A DNA stretch of 64,000 bases, taken from JBLHZY01 sp050633265 (GTDB lineage Bacteria; Pseudomonadota; Alphaproteobacteria; Rhodobacterales; Rhodobacteraceae). Positions 16,446 through 25,489 of this stretch are shown in pieces. Position numbers and translations under genes: made by a program. The notes below the pieces were generated by a model. The model searched no databases. It had not been told where the DNA came from and saw only the letters and a program-made list of their open reading frames with translations. The first letter of the stretch is position 1. Each line of letters begins with the position of its first letter. The stretch covers positions 1 through 64,000 of the forward strand of contig JBOEGE010000005.1 in the NCBI GenBank assembly GCA_050633265.1. Reading direction: 5' to 3'.

Positions 16446-19400
16446 TCAGGTCGTGCCAATATCCGAGAACTCAAGCCCGATGATGATGGGATCGTGATCC
16501 GATGTCCGATAAGGCAATTCGCCATCAAACATGCTCGTATCGCGGCCAAAATCGGTATTGTAATCAATCGCATCCGGCTCGTTTGAGTTGATATGCCAAG
16601 CGGCAGCACCAGTGACATTGTCCATGATCGCGCCGGAGCCAAAGCCATAATCCAGCGTGCCGGTTTGGCCATCAAAGACATATGTTGTCGCACCGGGATG
16701 GTAGAACTCTTCAAGGTTGGTGTAGCCATCGGCGACCATCGCATCAATCGGATCTTCCGCGCCGTAAGCGTTGAAATCACCAAGCACAAGACTGTCTTCA
16801 TCCGCGACCGTCTCAAGCCAGGTGGTGATCACATCAACACCCTCTTCGCGCATCTCATCCGAAGCACCGGCCCCATCGTTCATATCCGCATTGCTGCCCG
16901 AGCCAGAGCCCTTGGATTTGAGGTGCACAACCGTAACGGAGAAATCTTCGCCCGTTGCCACATCCTCAAAGGTGGCCGTAAGCGGCGAGCGGTTGGTGCC
17001 CGCGCCCTCAAAGACGCCAAGCCCATCATCATCAAGCGCGCCATAGCCAAGCCCATCAAGATCCGCATCCGTCAAGAAGCTCACCGAGCCGCGCACAACA
17101 TTAACGCTATCGACCTTATAGATCATCCCGACCGAAATCGCATCCCCACCAACATGATCGCTCAACGGATCGACCCAATCATAGATGTCGCCGCCAAGGG
17201 TCGCGTTGAGCTCTGCCACGAGATAGGCGATGGCATTGCCCGACCCGTTGGAGAAGTCATTCTCAAGCTCAACAAGGCCAAGAACATCCGCATCCAGCGC
17301 AACCAATGTGGTGATCAGTTTTTCTGTCTGGCGGGTGAATTCCTCAAGCGTGTCTGCGCCGCGCGGCTCAAAGCCATTGGCTGTCATTGTGCCATCGTCA
17401 ATCGTGGTGAAGTAGTTGAGAACGTTGAAAGAAACAACCTTGAGACTGCCGCCAACATTCGGCGCGCTGCTGTCGCGCTCTTGGGTATCCTCAAAGGTAT
17501 TGACCCCATCCTCAACCGAGCGCACCCGGTAATTTGAGAAGGAGAAATCAACAACCCCAGTGAGATTGGTGATCGTATCGCCCATCCCAAAGCCATCGGC
17601 CGAATTAAACACCCCGTCGCCATTGATATCTGCTTCTGCAAGGATCGGCAGGTTTTGCCCGCTAAGCCCATCATCCAGCATGATCTGATCCGAACCGATT
17701 TCCTGCAAATAGGCGTCATATGCGGCCACATCAGGATCGTTGGATTGGGTGAATTGCTCAGGGCGATCGCCAGCAGTGAGGCGGACCTCATTAAAGCGAT
17801 CCATGTTGTAGGCCTCATTGACGGTCAGCGTATCGGTGATGTTGATCAACATCCCCTCATAGGCTTCCATATCGGCCACATAAGACGAGCCGCCCACAAC
17901 CACATCATCAATCGCATCCAGGCTAACATCGACAGCCATCGAGTTTATGTCTGCAACAGCCCCGACCTCATCAATCGTAACGGCGCTTGCGGTGATCTGC
18001 GTGTTGCCAAAGAATTCGCTCACAACCCCGGTTACAGTGACCCGATCCCCGATATTCACATCCGCAAGCAACGCGCCCTCAAAGACAAAAATACCCTCGG
18101 ATGTGGCGGCATCCGCGTCTTGATCCGCGCCCTCTTCCATAAGGTAGAAACCGCCGAGATTGCGCATCTCATCGCTATCGCCATTCTGGAAATCCCCAAC
18201 GACAATCGCCGTAACAGTGACCGTCTGCCCAACCATGGCAGACTCAGCGCCCGCGCCCTGAACCTCAGAGATCAGCGCCTCAACACCAACGGGCGGATCA
18301 ACCGGCCCGCCATCATCATTGGCCGCACCGCGCGTATCTTCCGCCGGCCCCTGCCAAACGCCCGATGCATCGCGCCAAAGCGATTGGCCCTCAGCTGTTG
18401 AGCCTGTTTCAGCCACGCCCATATCAATGGATGTCATCCCCGCCGCAGAGCCATCCGCCGCTGCAAATGTGCCCTCATAAGAGAAGAACTCGACCGCCAC
18501 ACCATCAATCGCCACGGCAACCCCATCGGGCCCGCCGTTCTGGATCGAGCTTGGGTTCCAGACATAATAATCAAAGGTGCCATCTGTCGTCATGCTCATG
18601 GTGCTGAAATCAGCCGTGTCATAAGAGCCGCCACCATTGCCGTTATAAAGCTCGCCCGACATGTTCGAGACATCCGCGCCAGCCGTGACCCGGAACTCAA
18701 CAAATTCGCCAACATCCGCGCCGGCATTATCGTAGTGAATTTCGTTGATCCGAAGCTCAATCGCCTCATTCGCAGCGCCCGGGGTTTGATCATCTGGCCC
18801 ATGCCAAACGCCTGCCCCATCGCGCCAAAGCGATTGGCCAATTGCGGTGCTGCTTGCCTCAGAGACACCGATATCGGTTGAGGTGAGGCCTGCCGCAGGG
18901 CCATCCGCGGCCGTCATTTCGCCCTCATAGGAAAGGAACTCAACCACATCCGTTCCGTCCACCAAAGCGATCCCGTCTGGCGCGCCATTTTGCAACGAAA
19001 TCCCTGTGGACACATAGTAATCATAAGTGCCATCCGAGGTCATCGTCATGGCGGCGCTGTTCATCGCAACCGTATCGTACACCGCGCCGTTTGAGCCGTT
19101 ATAAAGCACAACGCTCAGCGCAGAGACATCCGCACCAGCCGCCACACGCACTTCAAAGAACTCGCCCTCATCAGCGCCCACATTATCATAATGCAGCTCA
19201 TTGAGGCGCGGTGGATCGCTTGGCTCAACGGGCGGTTCGCTCTCATTGTCATAGCCAACCGAAGAAGGCGCGCTGCCCTGCCAAATGCCCGCCGCATCGC
19301 GCTCCAATGATGTCCCAATCGCGCCGGTGCCATCCTCAGAGACGCCCATATCTACCGATGTTAAGCCCGCAGCAGGCCCGTCCGTGGCTGTCATATCGCC

Positions 19401-20762
19401 TTCATAAGAGAAGAATTCCTGAACGCTGCCCTCCCAAACCAAGGCAAAGCCATCGGGTGCGCCGTTTTGGATCGAGCTGGGGGACCAGACGTAATAATCA
19501 TAGGTGCCGTCGGTCGTCATATTCATCGCGCTTAGGCCGGAGGAAGCATAAACGCCGCCGCCATTGCCGTTGTAAAGATAGACGCCGGTGCTGGAAATAT
19601 CCGCGCCCGCTGTCACGCGCACCTCAACAAATTCGCCAACATCGCCGCCCGCATTATCATAGTGCAGCTCATTGAGGCGCATCTCAAAACCCGGGCCCTC
19701 GGCAACATCCGTAACCTCAACGGCGATTGCCGCTGTGTCGCTCGCGCCGCCTGCATCCGTGGCCGACACCTCGACATCATAAATATTGTCGCCGCCCGCA
19801 TCCAAAGGCGTCTCAAAATCGGGGGCGCCAAGGAAGGTCAGCGCGCCAGTGCTGGCATCAATCGCAAACAGGGCCGCATCCGCGCCGCCCGAAATGCCGT
19901 AAGTGATCGCATCATTTTCAGCATCCGTGGCGCCAATCACCGCCAGAATATCAGAGGTGTTTTCCGCCACGCTCACGCTCACAGGGGCAATGATCGAGGG
20001 GGCATCGTTCACACCTGTGATAGAGACCGTAACCGTGGCAGTATCTGTGCCGCCTTTGCCATCATCAACCGTGTAGGTGAATGTATCTTCGGCAACCTCG
20101 CCCTGCGCGAGATAATCAAACAAACCGCCTGCATCATAAGTGATCTGGCCGCCCGCAAGGCCAACAGTTGCGCCCGCAGCAGAGGCCGCATCAACGCCCG
20201 TAATGGCCATTGCATCGCCATCAAACTCTTGGTCATTGGCCAGCAGATCCGCGCCCTCAATCACCAATGCTGTGTCTTCATCCGTGGCAACCGCATCATC
20301 GCCCGCCAGAACCGCATTATTCGCGCCATTGAGATAAAGCGTGTAATCATCCGCCGCAAAATAAAGCGCTTCAATGCTGTGCAAACGATCCGTGCCTGCG
20401 CCCTCATCCGCGCCCTCAAGGCGTGTGATCGAAACCGGGCTCCAAGGCCGACAGCCCGCATCAACTTCATAATCGCTGACCGATCCCGCATAAGAAACCG
20501 TATCAAGCCCATGCCCGCCGTAATAGCGATTGTTGCCCGCGCCGCCGATGATCAGATCATCGCCAAACCCTGCAAAGACCCGGTCATTACCCGCGCCGCT
20601 TGAAATTACGTCATCGCCCCAAAAGCCAAACATAATATCCCGCCCCGACGTGCCGCTCAGCGTATCCGCGCCCCAGCCACCAAAGATCTTGGTCGGGCCG
20701 TGATGGGCATTGTGATGATGGTTGTGGTTGTGGGAATGGTGATGACGTGAGTGACGGGACAT
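16446..20762 (-). CDS. Large modular extracellular nuclease (ExeM-like)
   Basis: This 1438-residue acidic protein is a predicted secreted DNase. Order of parts: a His-rich head (11 His in the first 21 residues); RTX-type nonapeptide repeats at about 25-90 (GGWGADTLSG, FWGDDVISS, GAGNDRVFAG); tandem-95/cadherin-like modules (about 150-350); three copies of a 150-residue lamin-tail-like repeat starting at about 361, 518 and 670 with RLNELHYDN or RINEIHYDN; an OB-fold ExeM-type region (about 826-1100); and an endonuclease/exonuclease/phosphatase domain from about 1106 (VSFNVLNYF, LGLVELEND, LGDFNAYG, SDHDPIIIG). There is no Sec signal peptide, so type I secretion is likely, although no transporter genes are nearby. 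RTX repeats at the N-terminus rather than the C-terminus are unusual. GGAAGG precedes the ATG. A candidate PhoB box lies upstream. Confidence 0.92.
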   Translation of the reverse strand: MSRHSRHHHSHNHNHHHNAHHGPTKIFGGWGADTLSGTSGRDIMFGFWGDDVISSGAGNDRVFAGFGDDLIIGGAGNNRYYGGHGLDTVSYAGSVSDYEVDAGCRPWSPVSITRLEGADEGAGTDRLHSIEALYFAADDYTLYLNGANNAVLAGDDAVATDEDTALVIEGADLLANDQEFDGDAMAITGVDAASAAGATVGLAGGQITYDAGGLFDYLAQGEVAEDTFTYTVDDGKGGTDTATVTVSITGVNDAPSIIAPVSVSVAENTSDILAVIGATDAENDAITYGISGGADAALFAIDASTGALTFLGAPDFETPLDAGGDNIYDVEVSATDAGGASDTAAIAVEVTDVAEGPGFEMRLNELHYDNAGGDVGEFVEVRVTAGADISSTGVYLYNGNGGGVYASSGLSAMNMTTDGTYDYYVWSPSSIQNGAPDGFALVWEGSVQEFFSYEGDMTATDGPAAGLTSVDMGVSEDGTGAIGTSLERDAAGIWQGSAPSSVGYDNESEPPVEPSDPPRLNELHYDNVGADEGEFFEVRVAAGADVSALSVVLYNGSNGAVYDTVAMNSAAMTMTSDGTYDYYVSTGISLQNGAPDGIALVDGTDVVEFLSYEGEMTAADGPAAGLTSTDIGVSEASSTAIGQSLWRDGAGVWHGPDDQTPGAANEAIELRINEIHYDNAGADVGEFVEFRVTAGADVSNMSGELYNGNGGGSYDTADFSTMSMTTDGTFDYYVWNPSSIQNGGPDGVAVAIDGVAVEFFSYEGTFAAADGSAAGMTSIDMGVAETGSTAEGQSLWRDASGVWQGPAEDTRGAANDDGGPVDPPVGVEALISEVQGAGAESAMVGQTVTVTAIVVGDFQNGDSDEMRNLGGFYLMEEGADQDADAATSEGIFVFEGALLADVNIGDRVTVTGVVSEFFGNTQITASAVTIDEVGAVADINSMAVDVSLDAIDDVVVGGSSYVADMEAYEGMLINITDTLTVNEAYNMDRFNEVRLTAGDRPEQFTQSNDPDVAAYDAYLQEIGSDQIMLDDGLSGQNLPILAEADINGDGVFNSADGFGMGDTITNLTGVVDFSFSNYRVRSVEDGVNTFEDTQERDSSAPNVGGSLKVVSFNVLNYFTTIDDGTMTANGFEPRGADTLEEFTRQTEKLITTLVALDADVLGLVELENDFSNGSGNAIAYLVAELNATLGGDIYDWVDPLSDHVGGDAISVGMIYKVDSVNVVRGSVSFLTDADLDGLGYGALDDDGLGVFEGAGTNRSPLTATFEDVATGEDFSVTVVHLKSKGSGSGSNADMNDGAGASDEMREEGVDVITTWLETVADEDSLVLGDFNAYGAEDPIDAMVADGYTNLEEFYHPGATTYVFDGQTGTLDYGFGSGAIMDNVTGAAAWHINSNEPDAIDYNTDFGRDTSMFDGELPYRTSDHDPIIIGLEFSDIGTT

Positions 20763-20809
20763 GAATAAAGCCTTCCGGTAAATCGTTTCTGCACAATTCG
20801 CACCTCAAC

Positions 20810-20838
20810 ATCACAGGCATATGTCAGCGCTGTGAAAG
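20810..20838 (-). promoter_or_regulatory. Candidate PhoB box upstream of the extracellular nuclease gene
   Basis: Read on the minus strand, three 7-mers repeat with an exact 11-bp period: CTTTCAC, AGCG, CTGACAT, ATGC, CTGTGAT. The PhoB consensus is CTGTCAT-N4-CTGTCAT; the last two units each match 6 of 7 and the first 5 of 7. The site ends 48 bp before the start codon. Extracellular nucleases are often induced by phosphate starvation, which fits. No good -10 element is seen after it, so the call is provisional. Confidence 0.5.
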
Positions 20839-21302
20839 GTGCCGCTTGCCGCGATGCCCGCCCCCAAGGCAAGGCGCAACACGGACCGCACGCGCAGATT
20901 GCGCGGCCAAATAGCGGCCCGTCAAGCCCAAGGGTTAACCGTTCCTGACTATTTGGTAAAAATGCTCGGAAATTGGGCGCGGCCCAGATGCGCGATGGGC
21001 TGCCCGGGCCCTACTTTGAAACAATAAACAGGGTAATGCTTGGATTGTCTCAATTTCCGAAACATTCCCAAAGACAGGCCAAACATCCCGCCCGCGACCA
21101 AAGGGCGCAAACAATCCCGCCCGCTAAACAACGCTGATCCCAAAAGCAACTCTGGCCTGCCCGCGCGCCGCGCCGCCGCGATGAAAACCGGGCAAAGAGA
21201 CCAAAGAAAAACGGGCGCGCAAAGCAAATGCACACCCGTTCAAAACCGTATCGCAATCGCCGCCTGCCCGCGCCGCTGCATAGCCGCGCCCAAAACCCGC
21301 GC
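20839..21302. other. Intergenic region between nuclease gene and mrcA
   Basis: About 460 bp with no convincing gene on either strand. Open frames here are short, rich in Arg, Pro or Cys, and lack ribosome sites. A 9-bp inverted repeat (CGGAAATTG near 20968, CAATTTCCG at 21051) is present but is not unexpected by chance. No terminator for mrcA was found. Confidence 0.6.
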
Positions 21303-23849
21303 CTAATACAAACCGCCCGCAGAGATGCCGCCCAATGTTGCCTTCTTTGGCACAATCACAACATCGCCCGTCGAGGTGCGCACCTTATCACCAGACTCGT
21401 TCACTTCGCCCGAAAACAGCGGCAGATTGGCGCCCATGGCAAAACCGCCATCAAAGGCAATGCCAAAGACAGGCTCTTCGCCATCGCGGAAATACTCAGC
21501 CACAACATTGGGCCCGCTGGCGCTGTCAGACAGGCGCGCGCCGGTGAAGCGATCAATCTTGATGAAATGCCCGCCCGGCGGCACGCGGAATTTCCCGCCG
21601 CCATATTTGCGCGTCGCCTCTTGCATGAAACTGTTGAACACCGGGCCGCAAAACCCGCCGCCCGAAGCCCCTGGCATCGCGCGCGGCCGATCAAAACCGA
21701 TATAACAGCCCGCCACGATATTGGAGGTAAACCCAACAAACCAAGCGTCTTTGCCATCATTCGTTGTGCCTGTTTTGCCCGCAACCGGCACCGGCAGATT
21801 GATCCGGCCCTTGGCTGTCCCGCGCTGAACAACGCCCTGCATCATCGAGGTCAGCTGATAAGCGGTGATCGCATCCATCACACGGGCGCGATTCGAAACG
21901 ATTGTGGGGGCTTTGTCCTGGGCGATCTGCGGCTCAGAGCATTCCTCACAAACGCGCTGATCATGGCGGTAAACCGTCTTGCCCCAGCGATCCTGAACCC
22001 GGTCAACCAGCGTCGGCTCCAGGCGCTCGCCACCATTGGCAAACATCCCATAAGCCGTCACCATCTTAAACAAAGTGGTTTCCTCAGAGCCCAAAGCATT
22101 GGCCAAAAACGGCTGCATATTCTCATAAACGCCAAACCGCTCGGCATAAGAGGCGACCGTATCCATGCCAACTTCTTCGGCCAAACGGATCGTCATCAGG
22201 TTGCGCGATTGCTCGATCCCGGTGCGCAAAGGCGTTGGGCCATAGAACTGGCGCGAGGCGTTCTTGGGGCGCCAAACCCCCTGCGGCGTGTTGATCTCAA
22301 TCGGCGCATCAACAACAATCGTCGCAGGCGTAAAGCCGCTATCCAGCGCAGAGGCATAAACAAACGGCTTAAAAGAAGAGCCGGGCTGGCGGGTCGCTTG
22401 GGTGGCGCGGTTAAACACCGAATGCTGATAGCTAAACCCGCCCTGCATCGCAATCACACGGCCCGTGTTTACATCCATCGCCATGAATCCGCCTTGCACT
22501 TCAGGCACTTGGCGCAGGGTCCAGCGGATGAAACTGCCATCGCTATCCGCCGTCATCCGGCGCACATGAACAACATCCCCAACCGCAACCAAATCGCCAA
22601 CCCCCTGCGCGCGCCGCCCCAAAGAGCCATCCGAATTGCGTTTGCGCGCCCATTGCGCATCCTTGGCCGGGATCCAATGGCCATCGGCATCATTCTCAAC
22701 GCTCTCAATCCCGATCCGCGCATCGCCCTCTTTGATCTCCAAAATCACAGCCGGATACCACTGGTTTTCCAGATCAATATCGCGCGCGACCTGCACATTG
22801 GCCAAAGCGGCGCGCCATGTGGCCTCATCCTTAAGCTGCGCAGGCTCAAGCACCTTGCGCGTGCCCCGCCAAATCCCAAAACCACGATCAAGCGTCTCAA
22901 GCCGCTCGCGCAGCGCATTGGCCGCTTTGCCCTGCAATTCAGGATCAACAGTGGCGCGGATCGACAGCCCGCCATTAAAGAATTCATCCTCGCCAAAGTT
23001 GCGGCTCAACTGGCGGCGAATTTCATCCGTAAAGTAATCGCGCGGCGGCAAAGCGCGCCGGAAACTCTCGAAATCGCCATTCTGAACTGTCTCTAACGGG
23101 GCCGCCCGGGCCAGATCATAATCCGCCCCCGACAGATAGCCATTCTCGTTCATCTCTTTGAGAACGAAATTGCGCCGGCCCACCGCTTCGTCATAATCAT
23201 CAACAGGATCAAGGCCGTAGGGCTTTTTGGGCAAAGCCGCAAGGTAAGCGGCCTCCTCTGGGCGCAGCTCGGCCAATGTCTTGTTGTAATAGCTCTGCGC
23301 CGCCGCAGCGACACCAAAAGAACGCGCGCCAAGATCGATCTCATTGAGATAGAGCTCTAGGATTTTCTCTTTGTCCAAAGTCTCCTCAAGACGGACAGCA
23401 AGAATCAATTCCTTGATTTTGCGCTCAGCCGAGCGATCCGACGAGAGCAAAAAGTTCTTCATCACCTGTTGTGTGATCGTCGAGGCGCCGCGAAGCCGCC
23501 CGCCCTGCGCTGCATCCCGCGCCGCCGACGCCATTCCAAACAGATCATAGCCCTTATGGGTGTAAAAATGCTTATCCTCGGCCGAAATGAAGGCGTATTT
23601 CACCAGATCAGGAATATCCGCAGCCGGCACAAACAACCGCCGTTCGCGCGCGAATTCATCAATGATCTTCCCCTCGCCCGAGTAAATCCGGCTGATCGTT
23701 GGCGGGGTGTAATTGGCAAGCTGCTCATGGCTTGGCAAGTCGCGGCTATAATACCAAAAAACGCCCCCGATAAACAGCGCAGCCGTCACTGAGCCAATCG
23801 TCAGAAGCGAAAATATCGTGCCTAAAAAGGAAAGGAAAAACCTGACCAC
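21303..23849 (-). CDS. mrcA: Penicillin-binding protein 1A
   Basis: This 848-residue bifunctional enzyme polymerises lipid II and cross-links peptidoglycan. A single N-terminal membrane helix is followed by the GT51 domain with AEDKHFYTHKG (about 90-100), RGASTITQQVMKN (about 120-132) and KEKILELYLNEI. The transpeptidase domain has SSFKP with the catalytic serine near residue 490, the SRN motif (IEQSRNLMT) and KTGTT near 691, so both activities look intact. An OB-like insert lies between the domains, as in other PBP1A proteins. The start is GTG (VRFFLSFLG). The gene follows amiC on the same strand with a 142-bp gap, linking peptidoglycan synthesis to cleavage. Confidence 0.96.
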   Translation of the reverse strand: MVRFFLSFLGTIFSLLTIGSVTAALFIGGVFWYYSRDLPSHEQLANYTPPTISRIYSGEGKIIDEFARERRLFVPAADIPDLVKYAFISAEDKHFYTHKGYDLFGMASAARDAAQGGRLRGASTITQQVMKNFLLSSDRSAERKIKELILAVRLEETLDKEKILELYLNEIDLGARSFGVAAAAQSYYNKTLAELRPEEAAYLAALPKKPYGLDPVDDYDEAVGRRNFVLKEMNENGYLSGADYDLARAAPLETVQNGDFESFRRALPPRDYFTDEIRRQLSRNFGEDEFFNGGLSIRATVDPELQGKAANALRERLETLDRGFGIWRGTRKVLEPAQLKDEATWRAALANVQVARDIDLENQWYPAVILEIKEGDARIGIESVENDADGHWIPAKDAQWARKRNSDGSLGRRAQGVGDLVAVGDVVHVRRMTADSDGSFIRWTLRQVPEVQGGFMAMDVNTGRVIAMQGGFSYQHSVFNRATQATRQPGSSFKPFVYASALDSGFTPATIVVDAPIEINTPQGVWRPKNASRQFYGPTPLRTGIEQSRNLMTIRLAEEVGMDTVASYAERFGVYENMQPFLANALGSEETTLFKMVTAYGMFANGGERLEPTLVDRVQDRWGKTVYRHDQRVCEECSEPQIAQDKAPTIVSNRARVMDAITAYQLTSMMQGVVQRGTAKGRINLPVPVAGKTGTTNDGKDAWFVGFTSNIVAGCYIGFDRPRAMPGASGGGFCGPVFNSFMQEATRKYGGGKFRVPPGGHFIKIDRFTGARLSDSASGPNVVAEYFRDGEEPVFGIAFDGGFAMGANLPLFSGEVNESGDKVRTSTGDVVIVPKKATLGGISAGGLY

Positions 23850-23991
23850 GCCGCGCCCTCACACTTGCTTTGCGCTTCACTATACGCAGTTTGAGGCCGG
23901 GTCAAAGCACGACGCAGCGCAATTGAGCCATTTCCAGCCAAACAAGCGCATCCGTTGCGATCTTGGGCGCCATCCACGGCCAATTCAGCCC

Positions 23992-25404
23992 CTATTGCCG
24001 CAGCAATTGCGCCTGTGCGGCATCCGCCTCGCCCCATTTGATCAATGCGTCCCGGATCGCCCAAACAGCCTTGGCCCGCCAAGCAGGATCGCGCAATCGC
24101 TCCAAATCGCGCGGACTGGAAAGAAAGCCTAACTCTATCAAAACACTGGGAATATCCGGCGCTTTAAGAACAGAAAACCCCGCCTCAAGCCGCGGCCTTT
24201 TGTGCATCCCAACGCTTGGCGCAAGCTCGGCCACAAGCGCATCAGCCAATGCATCGGCGCGTGGGGCCGTCTCTGTGCGGGCCAAATCCATCAAAACATT
24301 GGCAACAACATCATCCTGCGCGCTCAAATCAACCCCGGCGATCAAATCCGCGCGATCATGGCGCTCTGCCAGCTTTTGCGAAGCCACATCCGAGGCGCGA
24401 TCCGAAAGCGTATAGATCGTCGCCCCCGAGGCGCGCCCCTCGGCCAAAGCATCCGCATGCAGCGACAAAAACACATCCGCCCCGGCCCTGCGCGCAATCG
24501 AAACCCGCTCCTCAAGCGGCACAAACACATCCTCAGAGCGGGTCAAAACGACCTCAAATTGCCCCGCCCGCACCAACATTTCCTGCAATTCGCGCGCGAA
24601 AGTCAGCATCAAATCGGCTTCATCAATCTCGCCATTCTCTGCGCCCGGATCAATCCCGCCATGCCCCGGATCAAGCACAACAACAAGTGGCGCATCGCCG
24701 CTCTGGCGCGTCTTGGCGGGCGGCAAATCTTCGCGCGCATCCATCCCGGCATATTGCGCCTCCAAAGGAACGCCGGCTTGCGCCGCAAAATCCTGCGCGC
24801 TCACCGCCCCAAGCCGCAGCCGCACCAAAGCCCCGCCCTCCGGCGCGCCCTCGCCGGTTTGCATCCCCGCCTCTTGAAGGGCCAAGGGCGTGTTCAGCTC
24901 CAAAACCATCCGCGACCACCCCGGCCGAAACAGCCCAACATGAACCCCCTCAACCCGCTCCGAGCGATCAAACGCCTCCCGATCAAACCCGGTCCAATCG
25001 ACCTCGGAAAAATCAATCACAAGGCGCGGCGGCCCATCGACAGTAAAGATGCGAAACGGCACAGGCTGGCTCAGCGGCAGCTCCAAAACTGCGCCCCGCC
25101 CCTTATCAATAAGCTGCGCCCCCTGTGGCAAAATCCGCGCCAAAGCCGATAAGCGCGCGGATTGCGACATCTGCGCAACCGCCGCCCCATTGCGCGGCTC
25201 TGTTGCTGGGCCGGGCGCGGCGGGCGCTGGGGGTTCAGCGCTGCGGGCGGCATCGCCTTGCGCGGCGTTTTGATCGGCCTCTTGGCTGGGCGCGCCGCCA
25301 AGCTGGCGCATCAAATCCGCAGCAACCCCATCAGCGGCATCCTGGGCAAACCCTGCACCCGCCCCGATAAAAACAGCCAATACCGCACCGATCGCTCTGC
25401 TCAT
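23992..25404 (-). CDS. amiC: N-acetylmuramoyl-L-alanine amidase, AmiC-like
   Basis: This 470-residue periplasmic zinc amidase removes stem peptides from the glycan strands, typically during daughter-cell separation. It has a signal peptide ending near AGAGFAQDA, an AMIN domain (about 90-195) that targets peptidoglycan, and a C-terminal Amidase_3 domain from about 240. Zinc ligands and catalytic residues are visible in VLDPGHGGIDPGA, NGEIDEADLML, FLSLHADAL and LIELGFLSS. The ATG at 25404 follows GAGGGCCAGA and gives a proper signal peptide; a longer frame would bury it. It is upstream of mrcA on the same strand. Confidence 0.94.
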   Translation of the reverse strand: MSRAIGAVLAVFIGAGAGFAQDAADGVAADLMRQLGGAPSQEADQNAAQGDAARSAEPPAPAAPGPATEPRNGAAVAQMSQSARLSALARILPQGAQLIDKGRGAVLELPLSQPVPFRIFTVDGPPRLVIDFSEVDWTGFDREAFDRSERVEGVHVGLFRPGWSRMVLELNTPLALQEAGMQTGEGAPEGGALVRLRLGAVSAQDFAAQAGVPLEAQYAGMDAREDLPPAKTRQSGDAPLVVVLDPGHGGIDPGAENGEIDEADLMLTFARELQEMLVRAGQFEVVLTRSEDVFVPLEERVSIARRAGADVFLSLHADALAEGRASGATIYTLSDRASDVASQKLAERHDRADLIAGVDLSAQDDVVANVLMDLARTETAPRADALADALVAELAPSVGMHKRPRLEAGFSVLKAPDIPSVLIELGFLSSPRDLERLRDPAWRAKAVWAIRDALIKWGEADAAQAQLLRQ

Positions 25405-25489
25405 TCTGGCCCTCACCTGCATCTGTTGCGGCACTTTGGCCGCGTTGCTTGCTGCCTTATACCGCGCCGCGATCCTGCGCGCCATAAGA

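Noticed and set aside
20968..21059. 9-bp inverted repeat CGGAAATTG / CAATTTCCG
   Set aside because: With arms 75 bp apart in a 540-bp region, one such match is expected by chance about half the time; no further symmetry supports it.
21228..23096. 622-codon plus-strand frame antisense to mrcA
   Set aside because: Very rich in Arg, His and Pro, as expected for the reverse of GC-rich codons. mrcA motifs are intact on the other strand.
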